Shown: positions 1 to 9,240 of the stretch, in pieces
Numbering within the stretch: position 1 is the first letter of the stretch
How the letters are laid out: the number at the start of each line of letters is the position of its first letter
DNA from: Bacteroidales bacterium
GTDB lineage: Bacteria > Bacteroidota > Bacteroidia > Bacteroidales > F082
Direction of reading: 5' to 3'
Assembly (NCBI GenBank): GCA_021647205.1
Contig: JAKIVD010000006.1
Span: 62,001-126,000, forward strand
Length of the DNA: 64,000 nucleotides
Notes under the pieces: model-generated
What the model was told of the DNA's origin: nothing
The model's database searches: none
What the model saw: the letters and a program-made list of their open reading frames with translations, nothing else
Position numbers and translations under genes: made by a program

Positions 1-1737
1 CTTTTAATGTTACTTCGTAATCGAATGAAAAGTCGTATCTGTATTGCTGTAAAACCAGGTAGTTTTTTACAAACTCTATTTCATCGCTTAACTGAACGGA
101 TATCTCTTTTGATTTTTGGAGTACACTGCGGATAAGGTTGGAAAAGTTCACTAAAAACCGGTAAGCGGTTTTCTTATCTTTATTGTAAACCATATAACTG
201 GCGGTATTGATCACGTTGAATGTAAAATGCGGATCCATCTGGTTTTTAATGGTCAGTAATTCCAGTTCGGTCATTCGTTTTTCCTGTTCAAATTTTGCCT
301 GAAGTGACTTCTTCTGAAAATACATCACAACAAAAAACACAAATGATACCAGCAGATAAATGCCGAGGTAAAGCGGGAAACGCAGGTAGTGAACAGGGTT
401 TTCAAAATAGGTGTAGAAATAAACAAAATTGTTGGAATAAATTGAAAAGTTGGCTGAGTTGTCTTTGAACCTACATGGAGACAATATGAAACCAGGTTGT
501 ATGTTTTTGAAATCTACCTTTGCGGGCTTCGAAAAGTCGGGCCGGTATAAGTATGCAAAGTCCGCTCCTTCCTGCCAGTTAAAAATTTCATCGGAACCAT
601 CAAAATCTATATCAAAAAAATAATTGCGCTCGAGCTTTGTTTTAAATGGTTTTGAAAAACCAAGTTGCTTATCAATCTTATAAAAAACCTTTTGTTCCGA
701 TTCGTAAAAATATAATACAGGATGATTGTTTTCGGTTTTCTGGGCCAACCCTCTTTCTTCAGGCTCACTGAATTCTCTCCGATAAATCTCATTTCCACTC
801 AGGTCATACTTTTTCAGTATCCCCGGACTCTTTCCACGTGGTGGCCTGAAAAAAGCATAAACAAATACCTCTCCCTCTTCTAACTGCAAGATAGAATGAA
901 CGGTAGAAGTGAAGCCTCTGTTTTCAATCGGGGGGAAAACAAAATCCAGGCTTTGATTCAAAACGACCAACCAAGAACTGTGGTCTGTAAAATCAATATA
1001 AGGCAGCAACGAATCCTTCACGTTTTGCGGGGCATAATTTGAAGCTGAAAGAAATGTATTTCCCGATTTATCCTGTAAAACACTTTTAACACCAGCACTA
1101 ATACTTGCCGTTTTACTTTTTTTAAGTACATCATTCTTAATATCGTAAATAAAAACAAAACGGGGCAAGGCACTGTATGCTCCAACAACAGACCCTATTA
1201 TTTCTGAAAAACCATCATTATTCATATCGTAAAGAAGAAAACTGCCAACCAGAACATCCGGAGCCTGGTTATGAAAATTGTATTTGTCAATAAAAACTTC
1301 GAAATTGATCTTGGACAACCTTGCCGGATCAATAATATTTAAAAATAACGAATCATGCTGCCAGGTAAAGAAATATATTTCTTTGGCACTGTCATTATTG
1401 AAATCACCAAATTTTACCCATTGCCGGCCTGGCCATTGTCTTGAAAGGTTTATCTGATCGGTTGTCACCGCGAGTTTTGTTGCCGAACAATCCGTATCTA
1501 TTTGAATAGCCGGGGCAGTATAAATGCTGTCGTTGGCACTATTGTTTCCACTGTAGTGCAAGCAGACGCACTCGCTGTATAAATCATTGTCAAGGTCTGT
1601 AAAATAAATTTTCGATTGGTACCTATACACCTTATCAATCAGTTCGGTTTTGTATTTATCAAAAACTGGCGGCAGCAATACAATAATTATTGCACAAAAG
1701 ACATTGATTTTTCGGCTTCCCAGTCGCCTGACCTTTT
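1..1737 (-). pseudogene. LytS/YehU-type sensor histidine kinase, start lost, 3' end outside window
   Basis: One reading frame on the minus strand stays open from about 1837 down to the left edge. In order it encodes a basic stretch and a membrane helix (NVFCAIIIVLLPPVF), about 390 residues of extracytoplasmic sensor with FG-GAP-like calcium-loop repeats (DLDNDLYSE, DFNNDSAKEI, DMNNDGFSEI, DIDFDGSDEI), a second membrane helix near 320-365, a short coiled coil, and the start of a His_kinase (PF06580) domain with KNQMDPHFTFNVI, where the His before F is the expected phosphoacceptor. The ATPase domain lies outside the window. No ATG, GTG or TTG codon occurs between the in-frame stop at 1838-1840 and the first membrane helix, and the kinase-like sequence begins (KKVRRLGSRK) exactly where IS1380-like sequence ends. 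I infer loss of the start codon by an insertion-deletion. It may be silent. The family normally signals through a LytTR response regulator. Confidence 0.65.
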
Positions 1738-1955
1738 TTAAGTTGTCTGACTTTGAAAGTAAAAATGTACAGGTTCGCTTTGATCTGGAAGAGACCTCCA
1801 GCGATGGTGGATTACTTCTGTTAAAGGAAGTAGATAATCAGGCTGGCCTGATTGACAGCTTATCGGTTTGCCTACAGGACAATCGCCACCAAGGTTATGT
1901 AAAGCACAGTTTTGATTCAATGCTTCGCCAACGAATTATGCAAATGGGCCTTCGG
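1738..1955 (+). pseudogene. IS1380-family transposase remnant (N-terminal part)
   Basis: The plus-strand reading KLSDFESKNVQVRFDLEE continuing through TSSDGGLLLLKEVDNQAGL and RHQGYVKHSFDSMLRQRIMQMGL matches the N-terminus of IS1380-family transposases: the 'DGG-LLLL-E' block and the 'YV-HS---LRQRI' block. It has no start codon, because the sequence before KLSD belongs to the kinase on the other strand. The match ends after MGL, and the frame stops at 1976, where the family continues with a 'GYEDxND' region. Only about 70 of roughly 430 residues remain, and no terminal inverted repeats are recognisable. It is a dead fragment, head to head with the truncated kinase gene. Confidence 0.7.
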
Positions 1956-2539
1956 GAAAGCCTTTGGCATATTTGAGGTTTTACGAATTTAGACCACTGA
2001 AACCTAACCGCCTGTTCTTTAACATCTTGCCATGTTTTAGTATTCCCGCCAAGTTTTCACGACAAGAACTGACCGGAAAAACTATATCTTGATGTTTCAA
2101 TAACTCACAGAAAATCAGACATAAAGCAAAATCAAATCAAAAACAATGGATAACCATAATGAGTTGAGGTGTTTTTTGCCCTAATTTTGAATCTGTGATT
2201 ATTCAGTTTAAGTTTTAACAGGTAAATATGTACTTTCAAAACCTATCCGGGAATGCTTGCTTGTTTTACCAAATATTTTGGATGCTACAAATCCTTCCAA
2301 AGGTGCTGTACTTTGGGTGAAAGTACAAAATCTTGATGCGTTTTGCAAGTTTTTTTAACAAAACAGAAAAATAGTGGTTTCTGATTAGCGGGTTTTCTTA
2401 GTTGGTTTCGGGTTTCAGGTTTTTTGAGATATGAATGTTGAATGAAAAAGGGAGTTCACTCCTCCATCCTTCCAGCCATTGCGGTAAGTTACAATAATTC
2501 TAAATAAAAGAGAGGCTGACTTTTATTCATCTTTTTTCC
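1956..2539. other. Intergenic stretch without recognisable gene
   Basis: About 580 bases, AT-rich, with stops in all frames. It holds a small hairpin (TGTACTTT, five-base loop, AAAGTACA, about 2308-2328). It is probably decayed sequence left after the insertion and deletion that created the IS1380 remnant. I see no coding sequence or known RNA. Confidence 0.5.
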
Positions 2540-2547
2540 TACATTTG
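2540..2547 (+). promoter_or_regulatory. Bacteroidota -7 promoter element for the EF-G2 gene
   Basis: TACATTTG fits the TAnnTTTG consensus of the Bacteroidota primary sigma factor. It would give a leader of roughly 120 nt before the ATG at 2675. No clear -33 TTTG is visible at the ideal spacing. Confidence 0.45.
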
Positions 2548-2674
2548 CCCACCTAAAAAATTGGGGTGCTGCCTGTTCAGGGATTTTGAAATTCAACTAT
2601 TCTGATTTCCGAAAAACAGCCCGGCATTATTACGCAAGAATTAATGATTTAAAAACAATAAAAATTATTTGAGG

Positions 2675-4807
2675 ATGAAGGTTTATAAAACAGAAGAAAT
2701 TAGAAACATCGCGCTGATTGGGGGCGCAAAGTCGGGGAAGACCACCATGGCCGAATCCATGTTGTTTGAGGGGAAAATGATTACAAGAAGAGGCAGCATT
2801 GAAGATCACAACACGGCTTCCGACTACCGCCCCATCGAACTGGAACGCGAAAACTCAGTCCATTCCACCCTGTTGCATACCCTTTACAACGACAAGAAAA
2901 TCAATATTATCGACACGCCCGGATTTTCTGATTTTGTGGGTGAAACCATCGCCGCATTAAATGTAACCGACACCGCCCTGTTCCTGATTAACGGCCAGGC
3001 CGGTGTTGAAGCCACTACCGAAACGGCCTGGAGGCAAACAGTAGCCGCCAATAGCCCCGTGGTATTTTCCATCAACCAGCTTGACCACCACGGTGCTAAT
3101 TTCGATGATACCGTCCGCTCGCTGAAAGATTATTTTGGCGAAAAAGTAACGGTCGTTCAATACCCGGTCAATACGGGTGAAGGCTTCAACACCGTGATTG
3201 ACCTCATCCTGATGAAACAACTGAAGTTCAAGGATGGCGGCGGCGAACCTGAAGTGAGCGATATTCCCGATTCGGAAAAAGACAAAGCAGATGACCTTCA
3301 CCTGGCGCTGGTTGAAAATGCTGCCGAAGGGGGTGAACATTTAATGGAAAAATATTTTGAGAACGACACACTGACCATCGAAGAAATGCGTGAAGGTGTT
3401 GCATTGGGACTGATTACCCGCAGCATTTTCCCTGTTATGTGTTCATCGGCAAAGCATGGAATTGGCACAGCGAGGATACTGGACTTTATTACCAATTCCT
3501 GTCCCCCGCCGAACGACATGCCCGAACGGGCCACAACCGATGGAAAAACCTACAATTGTAATGTTTCCGACCCGACAGCTTTGTTTGTCTTCAAGACATC
3601 AATCGAACAACACCTTGGTGAAGTTTCGTACTTTAAGGTTTACGGTGGAGAGGTGAAAGAAGGCCTGGACCTGACAAACCCCAGAACCGGAAACAAAGAG
3701 CGCATTTCGCAAATGTTTGCACTCAACGGTAAAAACCGCGATAAAATTGACCGCGTTATGGCCGGCGATATTGCCACAACCATTAAACTGAAAGATGTGC
3801 GTACCGGCGATTCGCTGATGGACATGAAAAACGGGGATGCCGGCTTTGAGAGCTTTCCCATTCCCGAGCCTTTGTACACTGTTGCTATGAAAGCTGTTAA
3901 TTCGTCTGATGATGAAAAAATGGGGGCTTTCCTTAACGAGATGCACAAAACCGATCCCACATTGGGTGTTGAGTTTTCGCGTGAACTGAAGCAATTGCTG
4001 GTAAAAAGCCAGGGGGAATTTCAAATCAACACCGTTAAATGGTATTTAAAATCACTTAATATTGAGGTGGAAATTGCCATTCCGAAGACGCCTTATCGCG
4101 AAACCATCACCAAAACAGCCAATGCCGATTACCGCCACAAGAAACAATCAGGCGGTTCAGGACAATTTGGGGAAGTCCATTTGCGGATTATGCCTTACAC
4201 CGAAGGCTACCAGCACCCGACGGACATCCCTGTCCGCGGAACAGATGAGCACGACCTTCCCTGGGGTGGAAAACTTGTTTTCAACAACAGTATTGTCGGA
4301 GGTGCGATTGATGCCCGCTTCCTGCCGGCCATCCTGAAAGGGATTATGGAACGCATGAACGACGGCCCGCTGACCGGCTCCTATGCCCGCGATATTGTGG
4401 TTTATATTTATGATGGTAAAATGCACCCGGTCGACTCCAACGAGATATCCTTTAAACTGGCCGGACGAAATGCATTCAGTACCGCCTTTAAAAATGCAGG
4501 GCCAAAAATTATGGAACCAATCAACGATGTTGAAATCAGGGTTCCCGAAGAATTTATGGGTGCGGTAATGACCGACCTTCAGGGACGCAGGGGTATTATT
4601 ATGGGAATGAGTGCCGACGGCAAGAGCCAGGTAATCAAAGCCAAGGTGCCCGCATCCGAAATGGGGCGTTATGCTACTTCACTCAGCTCCGTTACTTCGG
4701 GACGTGGTACTTTTAGCATGAAATTCGATGCCTACCAGCAAGTGCCTTCCGATGAACAAGCCAGGCTGTTAAAAGCTTACGAAGAAGCACAGGAAGAGGA
4801 CGATTAG
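2675..4807 (+). CDS. EF-G2-type elongation factor G paralogue
   Basis: A protein of 710 residues with full EF-G architecture: GTPase domain, beta-barrel domain II, and domains III-V ending in the EF-G C-terminal fold. The P-loop is intact (GGAKSGKT, residues 16-23). The G3 motif reads DTPGF instead of DTPGH, so the catalytic histidine is replaced by Phe84. G4 is NQLD (134-137) instead of NKxD, and the switch I 'RGITI' region is not conserved. These changes match EF-G2 paralogues of the Bacteroidota; as I recall, one from Bacteroides thetaiotaomicron was reported to support translation without GTP hydrolysis. The usual fusA, next to the str operon genes, is expected elsewhere. The start is the ATG at 2675; a TTG two codons upstream is possible but unnecessary. 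A T-tailed hairpin follows at 4828-4866. The gene stands alone, transcribed towards rnc. Confidence 0.88.
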   Translation: MKVYKTEEIRNIALIGGAKSGKTTMAESMLFEGKMITRRGSIEDHNTASDYRPIELERENSVHSTLLHTLYNDKKINIIDTPGFSDFVGETIAALNVTDTALFLINGQAGVEATTETAWRQTVAANSPVVFSINQLDHHGANFDDTVRSLKDYFGEKVTVVQYPVNTGEGFNTVIDLILMKQLKFKDGGGEPEVSDIPDSEKDKADDLHLALVENAAEGGEHLMEKYFENDTLTIEEMREGVALGLITRSIFPVMCSSAKHGIGTARILDFITNSCPPPNDMPERATTDGKTYNCNVSDPTALFVFKTSIEQHLGEVSYFKVYGGEVKEGLDLTNPRTGNKERISQMFALNGKNRDKIDRVMAGDIATTIKLKDVRTGDSLMDMKNGDAGFESFPIPEPLYTVAMKAVNSSDDEKMGAFLNEMHKTDPTLGVEFSRELKQLLVKSQGEFQINTVKWYLKSLNIEVEIAIPKTPYRETITKTANADYRHKKQSGGSGQFGEVHLRIMPYTEGYQHPTDIPVRGTDEHDLPWGGKLVFNNSIVGGAIDARFLPAILKGIMERMNDGPLTGSYARDIVVYIYDGKMHPVDSNEISFKLAGRNAFSTAFKNAGPKIMEPINDVEIRVPEEFMGAVMTDLQGRRGIIMGMSADGKSQVIKAKVPASEMGRYATSLSSVTSGRGTFSMKFDAYQQVPSDEQARLLKAYEEAQEEDD

Positions 4808-4827
4808 GCTGAAGAAACAGGGAATTC

Positions 4828-4866
4828 AAAAAGGGTGCTCAAGTTAATTGTCCGCCCTTTTTTTAT
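4828..4866 (+). terminator. Intrinsic terminator after the EF-G2 gene
   Basis: AAAAAGGG and CCCTTTTTTT flank a loop of about 19 bases, followed by a run of T. It lies 20 bases after the stop codon at 4807. The A-run before the stem could also let it stop the opposing acpP-fabF-rnc transcript. Confidence 0.6.
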
Positions 4867-4885
4867 TTTGGACACAGTTTTAAAA

Positions 4886-5611
4886 TCAGGTTTTTTCAGA
4901 CAACTTTTGCCAGGCTTTTTCAGCAGCAATGTTCTCTGCACCCTTTATTGAGTAGTCCTGCGATTGGGCAATCGTTTCCCCGTTCACCACAACGGCCACA
5001 AAATATTGTTTCTTTTTCTTTTCAATAGCTTCGTCAACAACAGTAAACTGCAGGTCGACTTTTTCTTTTTGCGCCCATTCGATCATCCGGCTTTTGTAAC
5101 TGAGTTCAGTTTCAACCAATTGTTCCATGTCGAATTGAATATTGATAATCCTGTTGATGATGACTTTACGGGCAAACCGGTATCCCTTGTCAAGGTACAA
5201 GGCCCCGACAAAAGCTTCAAATGCATCGCCGGCAGCAGATTTGGAGTGATTGGGGCGGGAGGCATCTGACAGTATCAATTGTTGCAGGCCAAGTTTTTTT
5301 GATAATTTGTTCAACGAATTGCGGCTGACTATTTTTGAACGCATTTCAGTAAGAAAACCCTCGTTTTTATACGGAAAGCGCCGGAATAAATAATCTGCAA
5401 CAACGGCACTGAGGATGGCGTCGCCCAGGTATTCCAACCTTTCGTTGTTTAGTTTTAAACCGTTTATCTTAGTGAGTGTTGCAGACTTATGGCGGAGTGC
5501 AAGTTTGTACAAATGAATATTGTCAGGATAAAAGCCGAAAATATTCCTGATAGATCCGAGCAGTTGCTTTTCAGATGAGACGAATGACTTTAAAAAACCT
5601 TTTGAAATCAA
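4886..5611 (-). CDS. rnc: Ribonuclease III
   Basis: A double-strand-specific endoribonuclease that processes rRNA precursors and structured mRNAs. Its 241 residues fit the family. The signature NERLEYLGDA is at 56-65, and the second acidic cluster is in GDAFEAFVGALYLDKG with Asp129 and Glu132, so the Mg-binding residues are present. A double-stranded RNA-binding domain follows from about 165 (SYKSRMIEWAQKE to KGAENIAAEKAW). The start is TTG at 5611: no ATG or GTG lies nearby, and the N-terminal extension of about 25 residues before GFYPDN is typical of Bacteroidota RNase III. It is the last gene of acpP-fabF-rnc, 9 bases after fabF, an arrangement conserved in the phylum. Confidence 0.95.
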   Translation of the reverse strand: MISKGFLKSFVSSEKQLLGSIRNIFGFYPDNIHLYKLALRHKSATLTKINGLKLNNERLEYLGDAILSAVVADYLFRRFPYKNEGFLTEMRSKIVSRNSLNKLSKKLGLQQLILSDASRPNHSKSAAGDAFEAFVGALYLDKGYRFARKVIINRIINIQFDMEQLVETELSYKSRMIEWAQKEKVDLQFTVVDEAIEKKKKQYFVAVVVNGETIAQSQDYSIKGAENIAAEKAWQKLSEKT

Positions 5612-5620
5612 ATCCGGTTT

Positions 5621-6874
5621 TTATTGAATAAACTTCTTAAAGATAATAGATGCGTTGTGACCGCCAAACCCAAAAGTATTTGTCAGTGCAGCATTTACCG
5701 TGCGTTTGTGTGCTTTGTGGAAAGTAAAGTTCAATTTATTGTCAATTTCTGGGTCATCAGTAAAATGGTTGATGGTTGGCGGAATAATATCGTTTTTAAC
5801 TGCGAGCAGGGCGGCAATGGCTTCAACAGCACCAGCTCCACCGAGCAAATGCCCAATCATGGATTTTGTTGAATTGATATTGATGTTGTAGGCATGTTCG
5901 CCAAAGAGCTTGACGATGGCCTTGGGTTCAACAACATCACCCACAGGTGTAGAAGTGCCATGGGTATTGATATGTTGAATATCTTCGATGGTCATTCCTG
6001 CATCTTCGAGTGCTGCTTTCATGCACAAATAGGCCCCTAATCCTTCAGGGTGTGGGGCAGTCATGTGATAGGCATCACCCGACAAGCCGGCCCCGGCCAC
6101 TTCGGCGTAAATGCTGGCCCCGCGTGACAGGGCATGTTCCAGTTCTTCGAATATTAATCCACCACCACCTTCACCCATGACAAAGCCATCACGGTCTTTG
6201 TCGAATGGACGGGATGCAGTTTGCGGATCGTCATTGCGTGTAGAAATGGCATGTAAGGCATTGAAGCCGCCAACACCAACATTGGTAACAGCTGCTTCGG
6301 AACCGCCTGTAACAAAAGCATCTGCTTTTCCCAGGCGGATGTAATTGTAAGAATCGGATAAGGCATTGGCAGAGGAGGCGCAGGCCGAAACAGTGGCGAA
6401 ATTTGGACCCCTGAAGCCATGAATAATGGAAATATGCCCGGCAGCAATGTCGGCAATCATTTTTGGAATGAAGAATGGGTTAATCCGGGGTGTGCCGTCG
6501 CCTAAAGCAAAGGCTGCAATCTCATCATGAAACGTGCCCAGGCCGCCAATACCTGAAGCCCAAATGACGCCAATACGGTTTTTGTCTATTCCTGCATCAT
6601 TAAGTCCTGCATCTTCTACAGCCTCGTTAGCAGCAATAATACCATATTGCGCATAAGCATCCATCTTACGCGCTTCCTTTCGGTCGAAATACTCCCTGGC
6701 ATCATAGTCTTTGATTTCACAAGCAAACTTTGTTTTGTGTTTGCTGGTTTCAAAGTGTGTGATTTCGGCCGCTCCGCTATCACCCCGGATCAGGCCATCC
6801 CAATAATCACTGACGTTTTTGCCAATAGGAGTTATTGCGCCAAGGCCAGTAACGACTACACGCTTTAACTCCAT
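5621..6874 (-). CDS. fabF: 3-oxoacyl-[acyl-carrier-protein] synthase II
   Basis: A condensing enzyme of type II fatty-acid synthesis that elongates acyl-ACP with malonyl-ACP in the cytoplasm. The 417 residues span the whole ketosynthase fold. The catalytic triad is visible: Cys165 in TVSACASSA, His305 in NTHGTSTPVGD and His342 in SMIGHLLGGAGA. The loop at 395-410 (TNTFGFGGHNASI) is the typical FabF glycine-rich loop. The gene sits between acpP, 15 bases upstream, and rnc, so its carrier protein is made from the same transcript. Confidence 0.96.
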   Translation of the reverse strand: MELKRVVVTGLGAITPIGKNVSDYWDGLIRGDSGAAEITHFETSKHKTKFACEIKDYDAREYFDRKEARKMDAYAQYGIIAANEAVEDAGLNDAGIDKNRIGVIWASGIGGLGTFHDEIAAFALGDGTPRINPFFIPKMIADIAAGHISIIHGFRGPNFATVSACASSANALSDSYNYIRLGKADAFVTGGSEAAVTNVGVGGFNALHAISTRNDDPQTASRPFDKDRDGFVMGEGGGGLIFEELEHALSRGASIYAEVAGAGLSGDAYHMTAPHPEGLGAYLCMKAALEDAGMTIEDIQHINTHGTSTPVGDVVEPKAIVKLFGEHAYNININSTKSMIGHLLGGAGAVEAIAALLAVKNDIIPPTINHFTDDPEIDNKLNFTFHKAHKRTVNAALTNTFGFGGHNASIIFKKFIQ

Positions 6875-6889
6875 GATTTTTGTTTGATT

Positions 6890-7123
6890 TTATTGATGTT
6901 CTTCAATATAGCTGACTGCATTGCCAACTGTTTCAATTTTTTCAGCTTCTTCATCAGGAATTGACAGGTTGAATTCTTTTTCAAATTCCATGATTAATTC
7001 CACTGTGTCAAGCGAGTCGGCCCCCAGATCATTAGTGAAACTGGCCTCATTAGTTACTTCGCTTTCTTCAACTCCAAGTTTGTCAACAATAATACTGACA
7101 ACTTTTGAACGTACTTCAGACAT
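6890..7123 (-). CDS. acpP: Acyl carrier protein
   Basis: A carrier of growing acyl chains in fatty-acid synthesis. It has 77 residues and is strongly acidic, with [15 protein letters not shown]; Ser37 of DSL is the site for 4'-phosphopantetheine. It is the first gene of acpP-fabF-rnc. I did not find a good TAnnTTTG element in the roughly 200 bases upstream. Confidence 0.97.
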   Translation of the reverse strand: MSEVRSKVVSIIVDKLGVEESEVTNEASFTNDLGADSLDTVELIMEFEKEFNLSIPDEEAEKIETVGNAVSYIEEHQ

Positions 7124-7295
7124 ATTAAAAATGTTTTATTGGTTAAATTACCTGCAAAGAAAGGCATTAATGAATAAATAACCAACAAAAAAGAAAAATT
7201 ATTGCCGTTTTTTTATCGCAACCGTTTGCGCATCAATAGTTTATTTAAAGCTTTAAAAATTACCTGATTAAAGGGGATGAATAAGGGAATAAGTT

Positions 7296-7303
7296 TAATT
7301 TTG
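7296..7303 (+). promoter_or_regulatory. -7 promoter element for purN
   Basis: TAATTTTG fits TAnnTTTG and lies 33 bases before the ATG at 7336. No -33 TTTG is visible at the right distance. Confidence 0.45.
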
Positions 7304-7335
7304 AATGCCGGATTTATTGACAGCAAGCCGTGCCC

Positions 7336-7905
7336 ATGAAGAAGATTGCCATTTTTGCCTCAGGAAACGGCAGCAATGCCGAACACATCAGCCGGTACTT
7401 TTTTCAAAAAGATAGTGCTGAAGTTCATTTGATCCTGACCAACAACCCCAATGCCGGTGTGTTGGCAAGGGCCGAAGATTTGAACATTTCTGCGGTTGTA
7501 TTCAACAGGGAAGAGTTTTCAGGTTCGGATAAAATCAATGACCTGCTGTTGGCTGCTGAAATTGATTTTATTGTATTGGCCGGATTTCTCTGGCTTGTGC
7601 CGTTAAACATCCTCCGGGCTTTTCGCAACAAGATTGTAAATATTCATCCGGCCCTGCTGCCGAAATACGGTGGAAAAGGTATGTACGGAAGTCGTGTCCA
7701 TGAAGCTGTAATTGCTTCGGGCGACAGCAAATCGGGCATTACTATTCATTACGTCAACGAAAAGTACGACGACGGACAGATAATTTTCCAGGCGGAAGTA
7801 GCCGTCAAACCTACTGACACAGCCGACCGCCTCGCGGCAAAAATTCACGAACTGGAGCACGCATATTTTCCGGTTGTTATTGAAGAAGTTGTTGAAAAGT
7901 TGTAA
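7336..7905 (+). CDS. purN: Phosphoribosylglycinamide formyltransferase (GAR transformylase)
   Basis: Transfers a formyl group from 10-formyltetrahydrofolate to GAR, the third step of purine synthesis. The 189 residues match the usual length. The N-terminal phosphate loop is FASGNGSNAEHI. The active-site region is NIHPALLPKYGGKGMYG, containing the catalytic Asn and His; the catalytic Asp lies in the stretch around VNEKYDDGQIIFQ. I chose the ATG at 7336 (MKKIAIF) over a GTG two codons earlier because the family starts directly at the first beta-strand. It stands alone, divergent from acpP. Confidence 0.94.
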   Translation: MKKIAIFASGNGSNAEHISRYFFQKDSAEVHLILTNNPNAGVLARAEDLNISAVVFNREEFSGSDKINDLLLAAEIDFIVLAGFLWLVPLNILRAFRNKIVNIHPALLPKYGGKGMYGSRVHEAVIASGDSKSGITIHYVNEKYDDGQIIFQAEVAVKPTDTADRLAAKIHELEHAYFPVVIEEVVEKL

Positions 7906-8097
7906 GCTTGGAAAGGCTTTCCAGCGTCCGTACGGAACCGGAACAGTCTGATTGGGATACAAAAGAACGGAGGAGTAGCATGAAAGAATGGAAGGGCAGA
8001 AAACCTCTGATAAACCCAAAAAAGTATAGTGAGAAAATATGTCTGATTCTGAGGTTTTTAGATTCAAATCTCCAAATTAGCACATTTTCAAATAGAA

Positions 8098-8643
8098 TCA
8101 ATACCCATTCCACTTCACAAACTTTTCCACCGGTTTTCTGATTTTTTTCCTGTGCTTGTACCCTTCGGGTGTGTAACCCAAAGTAATGAGCAAAGGGATA
8201 CTTTTTTTCTCAGGTACAGTGAGCAGTGATTTGATCGCTTTTTCGTCAAACCATCCCAGCATGCAGCTTCCCAACTCATCCTCGGCAGCCTGCAGGCAAA
8301 AGTGTTCTGCTGCAATGCCAATGTCTATCAAAGGGTATTCCTTTTTTTTAATCCGGCCACCCAATTCGGTAACGGCCTTTGGTTTTTCCATGACGATGGC
8401 CACAATAACAGGTGCTTGCGGGACGAAATTATTGAAGCTTTTCAGCGGGCCGATGGTTTTGCCGGCTACTTTTGCTTTTAAACCGGGCTCTTCAACAACA
8501 ACAAATGTCCAGGGTTGCGAGTTGCTGGCGGAGGGGGCCAGGCGGGCGGCTTCGAGACAGCGTTCAATTTTTTCACGTTCAACAGGGCGACCGGTGTATT
8601 TACGGTCGCTCTGCCGTTTTTCAATCAATTCCAATAACTTCAT
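8098..8643 (-). CDS. Nitroreductase family protein (FMN-dependent)
   Basis: A protein of 181 residues. The N-terminal LIEKRQSDRKYTGRPVEREKI and the APSASNSQPW motif at about residues 35-45 form the FMN phosphate and ring contacts of NAD(P)H nitroreductases. A Gly-rich C-terminal part has LLITLGYTPEG, then a basic KHRKKIRKP tail. The substrate cannot be told; chromosomal homologues reduce nitro compounds, quinones or flavins. The ATG at 8643 overlaps the stop of the upstream lipoprotein gene as ATGA, which suggests translational coupling; an ATG three codons earlier also exists. Confidence 0.85.
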   Translation of the reverse strand: MKLLELIEKRQSDRKYTGRPVEREKIERCLEAARLAPSASNSQPWTFVVVEEPGLKAKVAGKTIGPLKSFNNFVPQAPVIVAIVMEKPKAVTELGGRIKKKEYPLIDIGIAAEHFCLQAAEDELGSCMLGWFDEKAIKSLLTVPEKKSIPLLITLGYTPEGYKHRKKIRKPVEKFVKWNGY

Positions 8644-9110
8644 TCTTTCCATCTTTTCATTTCAAATTCAATACCTTTTTTACCCCTGCTGTTTTCTTTT
8701 CTTTTGGTAAAAACCGAATCATTCTCAAAATCGATCAAAATCCGGTTGGGGTAAACGGCTTCCTGATTTTCAAAATTAAACGAGCCAAACAATGTTTCGA
8801 CAAGGGGGTAGCGGTATGCCCCCAATTTGCCGGTATGCAAAATAACGAACAAGATACTGTCTCGGTCCCTTTCCAGCCGGTAACGTTCCAGCACCAGTTT
8901 GTTCCCTCCCCTTTCCGCGAACTGATAGCCCGTCAGCAGGGAATCGTTTTCCAGTGTCCAGCTTTCATAAACAATGACATTGCCTTTGGATTTCCAATGG
9001 CCATCCAGTTGTTTCAGCGTTTCGAATACTTCTTTCGGATGTGGGGAACAAGCCGTGAAAAACAATAACAAAATAAGGGGGGCAGGACTGAAGAATCGTT
9101 TGTTCATCAT
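8640..9110 (-). CDS. Small lipoprotein, DUF6265-like
   Basis: A protein of 156 residues with a type II signal peptide: a hydrophobic stretch ending in FTAC, so Cys20 or Cys21 would be lipidated. The body has LDGHWKSKGNVIVYESWTLE and later LVETLFGSFNFENQEAVYPNRI. The 'GxWxS...YExW' pattern resembles DUF6265-type lipocalin-like beta-barrels, but I recognise it only loosely. It is likely an outer- or inner-membrane lipoprotein of unknown function. The gene is translationally coupled to the nitroreductase, though the two have no obvious functional link. Confidence 0.75.
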   Translation of the reverse strand: MMNKRFFSPAPLILLLFFTACSPHPKEVFETLKQLDGHWKSKGNVIVYESWTLENDSLLTGYQFAERGGNKLVLERYRLERDRDSILFVILHTGKLGAYRYPLVETLFGSFNFENQEAVYPNRILIDFENDSVFTKRKENSRGKKGIEFEMKRWKE

Positions 9111-9240
9111 TTTTATTATTTTGAAATATTCACTATCAGTGGGGGGACAAACGGGTTCACCCGTCTGTTAACTAACTTTCATCTGGTCGAAGTTTTTTAT
9201 CTTTTATTTGTTTCGTCCCGGCAGGGTTTTGTATGCCGCT

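Noticed and set aside
7908-8141. Short gene between purN and the nitroreductase
   Set aside because: Low-complexity translation without a promoter, reading into the nitroreductase 3' end; no coding character.
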